Source: Spirochaetota bacterium
Lineage (GTDB): Bacteria; Spirochaetota; UBA4802; UB4802
Reading direction: 5' to 3'
Length of the DNA stretch: 50,403 nucleotides
NCBI GenBank assembly: GCA_026414805.1
Contig: JAOAIH010000016.1
Span: 1-50,403, forward strand
Position 1 is the first letter of the stretch, and every line of letters begins with the position of its first letter. This document shows positions 45,697-50,403 of the stretch, one piece after another. Both the position numbers and the translations under genes were made by a program. The notes under the pieces were generated by a model. It saw only the letters and a list, made by a program, of their open reading frames with translations, was not told where the DNA came from and made no database searches.

Positions 45697-46938
45697 CTAT
45701 TTCTTTACTGGCGGTTTGAGAAGTGCCATAACAATCATAAGACCTACTACACCTAGTACCAGTGTAGGCCAGAAAGCTACCTGATAAGAGCCAAATACAT
45801 CCTTTGCCTGTCCTGATATAATGCCACCAATGATCGCACCTAAGCCATAAGCAAAGAATACTATGCCGTAATTGCGGGCATAGTTTTTTAAGCCAAAAAA
45901 TGCAGCGGTAGTTGTAGGAGCAATTGCAAGCCACCCACCTAGGATAAGCCAGAATCCGCAAAATGCTACTGTATACAGTATTACATCGCCTTCTTTTGCC
46001 ATGAGCATCATTATAGAAACTGCTATGATAATCAAAAGGTTCAGAATTGCAGCACCTTTTGGAGTGATCTTATCGGTAAGCCAGCCAAAAAGTGGGCGTC
46101 CTACTGCATTGAATATTGCAAAAATGCCTACCAGGGTAGTTGCAGTTTCCCCATCAATTTTGATTATTTCACTACCAACTGGCTTGGATATACCTATTGC
46201 CATTAAACCTGCTAAACAACCGATAATATATGCCAGGAAAAGTCCCCAGAAAGTAGAGGTTTTTACCATTTCGGATGAATCAAAGTCAACTGCACTTGCT
46301 GCAGCAGCTGAAGGGACCCATCCAGCAGGTTTCCATCCAGCTTCAGGTGTTTTAATTGGCAGTGCAAGCAGTATTAAAATAATTGCAAAACCTATACCAA
46401 AGTACAGGAAGGTCATTGAGAGTCCAATTGATGGAATTAGCGCACCAGCCAATTTTCCAGTTATTAGAGCTGATCCACCAAAGCCAGCTAACATAAGACC
46501 GGTTGCTAAACCTTTCTTGTCAGGGAACCATTTACCAGCAATATTAATGGGGCATCCATATACAATACCAACACCGCCACCTGCGATAATACCATATGTT
46601 AACACTAATACATAAATATTCTTCATTTCACCAGCAAAGTATGACAGTGCCCATCCAAGACCAACAATAAGGCCACCAAGAATAGCTATTTTCTTTGGCC
46701 CATATTTTTCCATTATTCTTCCAGAGAAAAACATCATTACCGAAAATGACGCCAAAAAGATCATAAATGGCAGATTACCCTGGGAAGCTGTAACACCAAA
46801 ACTTTCTTTAATTACTGGTAAGAAAATACTATACGCATACACACTTCCAAGACATAAATACATTATTAAGCTAGTAACCACGTACACCCATCGCCCGGCT
46901 TCCGGTGACAGGCCAAAAAGTTTGTTGTGATGTGTCAT
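45697..46938 (-). CDS. MFS transporter of the oxalate/formate antiporter (OFA) family
   Basis: A 413-residue transporter with twelve predicted membrane helices. The family shows in the first helix, WVYVVTSLIMYLCLGSVYAY, in GGGVGIVYGCPINIAGKWFP, and in DKKGLATGLMLAGFGGSALI. It exports or exchanges a small carboxylate. Start 46938 is preferred over an in-frame start 48 bp upstream because AGGAGG lies upstream of it and the longer form would add 16 non-homologous residues. It is a single gene, bounded by the bidirectional terminator downstream. Substrate is uncertain: this family also includes proteins of unknown substrate. Confidence 0.88.
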   Translation of the reverse strand: MTHHNKLFGLSPEAGRWVYVVTSLIMYLCLGSVYAYSIFLPVIKESFGVTASQGNLPFMIFLASFSVMMFFSGRIMEKYGPKKIAILGGLIVGLGWALSYFAGEMKNIYVLVLTYGIIAGGGVGIVYGCPINIAGKWFPDKKGLATGLMLAGFGGSALITGKLAGALIPSIGLSMTFLYFGIGFAIILILLALPIKTPEAGWKPAGWVPSAAAASAVDFDSSEMVKTSTFWGLFLAYIIGCLAGLMAIGISKPVGSEIIKIDGETATTLVGIFAIFNAVGRPLFGWLTDKITPKGAAILNLLIIIAVSIMMLMAKEGDVILYTVAFCGFWLILGGWLAIAPTTTAAFFGLKNYARNYGIVFFAYGLGAIIGGIISGQAKDVFGSYQVAFWPTLVLGVVGLMIVMALLKPPVKK

Positions 46939-47053
46939 ATAACCCGATCCTCCTGAAAATTTTTTAGTAACATATAATTTATACATTTAAGACAATAATT
47001 GTGAAAAGCAAAATTATTTATAGTCTATTAGTCAAGAATAATTTTTTAGGGTG

Positions 47054-48055
47054 CTAAATTGCTTCTTTTTTATTGTTATCTGCTTTTGATATGTTCTGTG
47101 CCTTAAAGTTTGAATAAAACTGCTTTGTCACAGCAAAAGGTTCATCATATTGTTGTGAAGCATTCCACCATATAAATCCTTTCACTCCTGCATCGTGGAC
47201 AGCCTGTATTTGCTTGGCCATATATTCCTGAAAAGACAAACCAGACATTGCTACCCTTATTTTAAATGCCTGTATGTACATTACTATCTGTGCATTTTTA
47301 GTGCGCTCTTTTGCCCTTTTAGCAGTTATAAACACAGTGTAGTATGGGTCAGCCATAAGCTTTTTGCTCCACGTATAGTGTGAGGGATAAGCCATGGGAC
47401 AGATCACATCAACAATAGGGTCTAGTCCTTCCATACGCTGTCCTATAATATCGTTTGTATTAAGTGGGACTCTTCCAAAAATATCACAGGCAATTTTTAC
47501 ATTATATGGCTGTAATTCGGATTTTGCGCGCGCTAAAAATCCTTCAATTGTGTTATACCGTTCCTGTAATGGTATATGCTTTAGTATACCATGATCATTG
47601 AACCTTATATAATCAAATTGAATTTCCCTGAAGCCAACTTCACAGGCTTTTTTTGCCAGCTCCAGCCTTCCTTTTATGAGTTCCTCAGGGACTGGATATA
47701 CTTTCAATCCATCGGGGAACATAACCACACGGGCAATAGGATAAAATCCCTGTGATACCACATAATCAACACTCTCTTTTGGGATTAAAAACTTATTGTT
47801 GGTTTCATTGTGAGCATCAATGACAACTGCATTAAATCCAGCGTCTTTTGCTCTTATTATAAAATTTTTAAGAAGATTCATGTTGCGCCCGGATTGTGAG
47901 TTAAGGTATATGCCTTTATAAAATTCCGGGGCAGGGATAGGTTGTTTTATTTGTTCAACTGTTACCTGCGTATCGCTTTTACCAAACATCTCAAAGCCAA
48001 CAAGTATAGCTACTATCGCTATGCATAAAACAAAAAGTACCGCAACTCTTTTCAT
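47054..48055 (-). CDS. Exported DUF4015 glycoside hydrolase-like protein
   Basis: A 333-residue exported protein with an N-terminal signal or membrane anchor (VAVLFVLCIAIVAILVGFEM). The mature part is a TIM-barrel-like DUF4015 domain, with KGIYLNSQSGRNMNLLKNFI, DAGFNAVVIDAHNETN, FREIQFDYIRFNDHG, KIACDIFGRVPLNTND, DVICPMAYPSHY and the C-terminal GVKGFIWWNASQQYDEPF. Family members are called putative glycoside hydrolases; the carboxylate pair expected in the active site is plausible in FDYIRF and CDIFGR but not proven. It may act on envelope or capsule glycans. Start follows AGGATG. Confidence 0.85.
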   Translation of the reverse strand: MKRVAVLFVLCIAIVAILVGFEMFGKSDTQVTVEQIKQPIPAPEFYKGIYLNSQSGRNMNLLKNFIIRAKDAGFNAVVIDAHNETNNKFLIPKESVDYVVSQGFYPIARVVMFPDGLKVYPVPEELIKGRLELAKKACEVGFREIQFDYIRFNDHGILKHIPLQERYNTIEGFLARAKSELQPYNVKIACDIFGRVPLNTNDIIGQRMEGLDPIVDVICPMAYPSHYTWSKKLMADPYYTVFITAKRAKERTKNAQIVMYIQAFKIRVAMSGLSFQEYMAKQIQAVHDAGVKGFIWWNASQQYDEPFAVTKQFYSNFKAQNISKADNNKKEAI

Positions 48056-48138
48056 ATGTCATCCTTTCTATTAGTTATAATTATATTTGTATGGTAAATG
48101 GTGCTATTATCACAATATTTGTCGACTAAAATATATAC

Positions 48139-48166
48139 TTGATGCATCAAAAAACAGTGCTAAAAT
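48139..48166 (+). promoter_or_regulatory. Possible promoter of the second MFS gene
   Basis: TTGATG (48139-48144), a 16-bp spacer and TAAAAT (48161-48166), about 64 bp before the start. TTGATGCATCAA is a perfect 12-bp palindrome (48139-48150) overlapping the -35 box. Confidence 0.45.
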
Positions 48167-48229
48167 TTTAATTTACTTATTTTGGGTGTCATGTAATAAG
48201 ACTAAAAGTAGAGTATCTTGCCATAAATA

Positions 48230-49504
48230 ATGGAAACTTCAATGATTAGCCATTCTGCCAACCCATTCAGGTCGCTTAAGGTATATAATTTCAGAGTGTT
48301 CTTTATTGGGCAGTTTGTTTCGCTCATTGGGACATGGATTCAGCAGCTTGCGTCAAGCTGGCTTATGTACCGTTTAACTGCATCGTCCTTGTGGCTGGGG
48401 CTGCTTGCCTTTTCTGCTCAGTTACCAATATTTATATTAACTCCAGTAACTGGTGTTGTGGCTGACCGCTATAACCGCCATAACATATTAATGATTACAC
48501 AGATGCTGTTATGTGCACAATCACTGTTGCTGGGGCTTTTGGTAGTATTGGGATATATTACACCAATATGGCTTTTGGCACTTAATATTATGCAGGGGCT
48601 GTTTAATGCTTTTGATATGCCTGTGCGACAGTCCTTTGTATTTGACATGGTTGCTGAAAAGGAACTGTTAAGCAACGCTATTGCCTTAAACTCCGTGGTA
48701 TTTAACAGTACCCGCCTTATTGGACCACCACTTGCTGGTTTTCTGGTGGCGCAGTTTGGCGAAGGGGTGTGCTTTTTAATTAATACTGTTACCTTTTCAG
48801 GTATAATTGTTGCTTTGTTGCTCATGAAGAATGTTCAATCAACTAACTTTTCGCGTGCTGGTGATTTTAAAGAAAATATAATAGAGGGGTTCATATATGT
48901 TAAAAATCATTATCCAATACGCACAGTGTTGCTGCTGCTTGCACTTATAAGCTTGTTGGGCATGCCGTTTATGGTGCTGATGCCAGTTGTTGCAGTAGAA
49001 ATCCTTCATGGTGATTCACATACTCTTGGGTTTTTGCTAGGAACTGCTGGGTTAGGTGCGCTGTGTGGGGCACTATTTGTTGCATCGCGAAGTCATGCAA
49101 CACGGTTTGAAAACAACATCGCCGTTGGATCGCTTTCACTTGGATGCGCTCTGGTATTTTTTTCGTTCTCACGTAATTTTTATCTTTCACTTGGACTCAT
49201 GTTTATTATTGGTATAAGTTTAATTGTACAGATGGCTTCTTCTAATACATTCATTCAGTCAATGGTGGAAGATTCAATGCGTGGCAGGGTTATGAGCCTG
49301 TATACCATGTCATTTATGGGTATGGCAACTATTGGTAATCTTTTTGCAGGAGCTATCGCCCAGCATATTGGTGTGCAATATACCCTGCTTTTAAGTGGAA
49401 TGGGCTGTACTGTGGTTGCTGCAATGTTTTTTAAACAATTGCATACACTGAAAAAAATACTAATAACTCAATACAGTTATGCAACAAAAAGTTTAAAAGA
49501 GTAA
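48230..49504 (+). CDS. MFS transporter, MFS_3/enterobactin-exporter type
   Basis: A 424-residue transporter with twelve predicted membrane helices. The N terminus, FRVFFIGQFVSLIGTWIQQL followed by ASSWLMYRLT, the conserved ADRYNRHNILMITQ and the NIMQGLFNAFDMPVRQSFVF segment are typical of this large group of drug, siderophore or metabolite exporters. The substrate is unknown. The start codon has no strong ribosome site; an ATG at 48242 is another option. It overlaps the convergent barrel gene by 12 bp. One AGCTATCG (49351) lies inside. Confidence 0.85.
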   Translation: METSMISHSANPFRSLKVYNFRVFFIGQFVSLIGTWIQQLASSWLMYRLTASSLWLGLLAFSAQLPIFILTPVTGVVADRYNRHNILMITQMLLCAQSLLLGLLVVLGYITPIWLLALNIMQGLFNAFDMPVRQSFVFDMVAEKELLSNAIALNSVVFNSTRLIGPPLAGFLVAQFGEGVCFLINTVTFSGIIVALLLMKNVQSTNFSRAGDFKENIIEGFIYVKNHYPIRTVLLLLALISLLGMPFMVLMPVVAVEILHGDSHTLGFLLGTAGLGALCGALFVASRSHATRFENNIAVGSLSLGCALVFFSFSRNFYLSLGLMFIIGISLIVQMASSNTFIQSMVEDSMRGRVMSLYTMSFMGMATIGNLFAGAIAQHIGVQYTLLLSGMGCTVVAAMFFKQLHTLKKILITQYSYATKSLKE

Positions 49505-50403
49505 GTAAAATCTGACTATAGGCCCATGGTTGAGTAATATAAATGATGTATCATAACCAAGTTCACTGGAATCAGAGGCGTGCCCACCCCACTTTTGTAG
49601 AAGTGCCAGATTGCCACTGTATCCAATCGCTAATGCAGAAGTTTCGGTAAAGAAATATGCCAATCCATATGCAAGATCTGCACCCATATACGAAACTGTC
49701 GATTTTTGACCCACAATTTTTTTTCCTGGATTAAGTGACATTGCCCATTGCAAAGCTTCGTCACTTAATGTTCCCTTACCCAGCCCAAATCTGGCAATGT
49801 ACGAGAGCCATGGGGTTAACCCCATATCAGGTTTGGTTAACTCGTTGTCCACACCACGGATTGCAGAAGATAAAGAATCCAATCCTAAAATTATTGAGTA
49901 TAACGATATTTGGTATTCTTTATCATATATAGGTGTACCGGATGTGATAAGAGCTTCATCTAAGAATTTAACACGAACTGGAATAGTAAGAGCAGTATGC
50001 CCAAAACCAAAGTATCCAAAATCATTGGGATAATATATCAAATCATAATGTTTGATTTTCAATTTATAATCAAAAGATGATGTCATACCAGAGGCCAAAA
50101 TGCCATCCCACTTTGCTGTACCTTCCAGATTGCCATATGTTATTTTAAGGATAAAGCCCTTGTATCCAAGGTACCCAAGTATTTGCTCAATTCTTCCAAT
50201 CATTCTGTCACCAGTATCGATATTGATGCCAAATGTAATTCCATAGTCAGAAAGACGTATGTTTGACTCATATGAGGTTAATGCTGTACGGTCAAATTTA
50301 TATTTTAATGGTATTTTTTCATCATAGTCTTTGGCAAAAAGATACGAAACATTCCACCACACCCATGGTTGTAGATTTACCCCAATCCATATTTGATCAT
50401 CTT
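49493..50403 (-). CDS. Outer-membrane beta-barrel protein, 5'-truncated by the window
   Basis: A reading frame that stays open to the window edge, so the start lies outside; about 303 residues are visible. Inside the frame at the edge it reads DDQIWIGVNLQPWVWWNVSY followed by LFAKDYD. The sequence alternates hydrophobic and polar residues through about a dozen strands, for example SNIRLSDYGITFGINIDTG, FILKITYGNLEG, SALAIGYSGNLALLQKWG, and ends in GPIVRFYLLF, a terminal phenylalanine as in the barrel-assembly signal. It should be an outer-membrane protein of unknown function. It overlaps the MFS gene by 12 bp in convergent orientation. Confidence 0.75.
   Translation of the reverse strand, partial: DDQIWIGVNLQPWVWWNVSYLFAKDYDEKIPLKYKFDRTALTSYESNIRLSDYGITFGINIDTGDRMIGRIEQILGYLGYKGFILKITYGNLEGTAKWDGILASGMTSSFDYKLKIKHYDLIYYPNDFGYFGFGHTALTIPVRVKFLDEALITSGTPIYDKEYQISLYSIILGLDSLSSAIRGVDNELTKPDMGLTPWLSYIARFGLGKGTLSDEALQWAMSLNPGKKIVGQKSTVSYMGADLAYGLAYFFTETSALAIGYSGNLALLQKWGGHASDSSELGYDTSFILLNHGPIVRFYLLF

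Noticed and set aside
46001-46615. 204-codon frame antisense to the OFA transporter gene
   Set aside because: Shadow of membrane-helix codons; no homology features and no start signal.

Overview
The window looks like a chromosome segment of a spirochaete of moderately low GC. The best single marker is the gene at 34703-35377, whose product reads as FlaA, the outer-layer (sheath) protein of periplasmic flagella. Two six-helix methyl-accepting chemotaxis proteins and several degraded envelope genes fit that picture. Lipid, acyl-CoA and possibly aromatic-acid metabolism is strongly represented: acyl-CoA synthetase, acyl-CoA dehydrogenase, crotonase, an Mla-type lipid transporter, and a radical dehydratase/reductase cluster. 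No rRNA, tRNA, CRISPR array or intact transposase was seen.

Layout. 1-2035: a two-copy 81-bp tandem hairpin repeat, a ferredoxin-nitroreductase gene, and about 1 kb holding a decayed barrel-like gene and a structured repeat. 2036-3577: chemoreceptor. 3690-12774: the most distinctive locus, all on the plus strand. It encodes a GMC oxidoreductase, a TetR regulator, an unrecognised helical protein, two 2-hydroxyacyl-CoA dehydratase/benzoyl-CoA reductase-type subunits, two ASKHA activase/ATPase subunits of equal length, a cysteine-rich protein and, after a cluster of dispersed repeats, a CooC-like ATPase. The order (about 384, 467, 262 and 262 residues) resembles the bzdNOPQ layout of ATP-dependent benzoyl-CoA reductases, but the substrate is unknown. 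12976-18408: hybrid PAS histidine kinase, acyl-CoA synthetase, DUF523/DUF1722 protein. 18626-24607: second chemoreceptor, U32-family protein, N-acyl-D-amino-acid deacylase-like amidohydrolase, hypothetical gene. 24763-27006: TetR gene and a convergent AidB-like acyl-CoA dehydrogenase gene whose promoter carries two copies of a 15-bp palindrome.

27420-33206: hypothetical gene, P-loop kinase-like gene, DprA-like gene, then an accessory patch with the remains of a caspase-like gene, an intact CsgG-like/DUF4384 gene and four small envelope or unknown genes. 33330-36392: a GC-rich crotonase gene, a DUF456 gene, flaA and a broken lipoprotein nuclease gene. 36706-40636: an exported aromatic-rich repeat protein followed by mlaE, mlaF and mlaD homologues. 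40898-45642: carB, pyrR and a DUF89 phosphatase. 45697-50403: two MFS transporters, a DUF4015 glycosidase-like protein and the truncated end of an outer-membrane barrel gene.

The most unexpected global signal is the octamer AGCTATCG. I count 18 copies on the two strands, against roughly one expected from base composition, and nearly all lie inside genes. A second signal is an 80-bp structured element present twice in opposite orientations. Counts and positions were read by eye. Gene starts were moved downstream of the longest reading frame where a Shine-Dalgarno sequence, signal peptide or operon spacing supports it.
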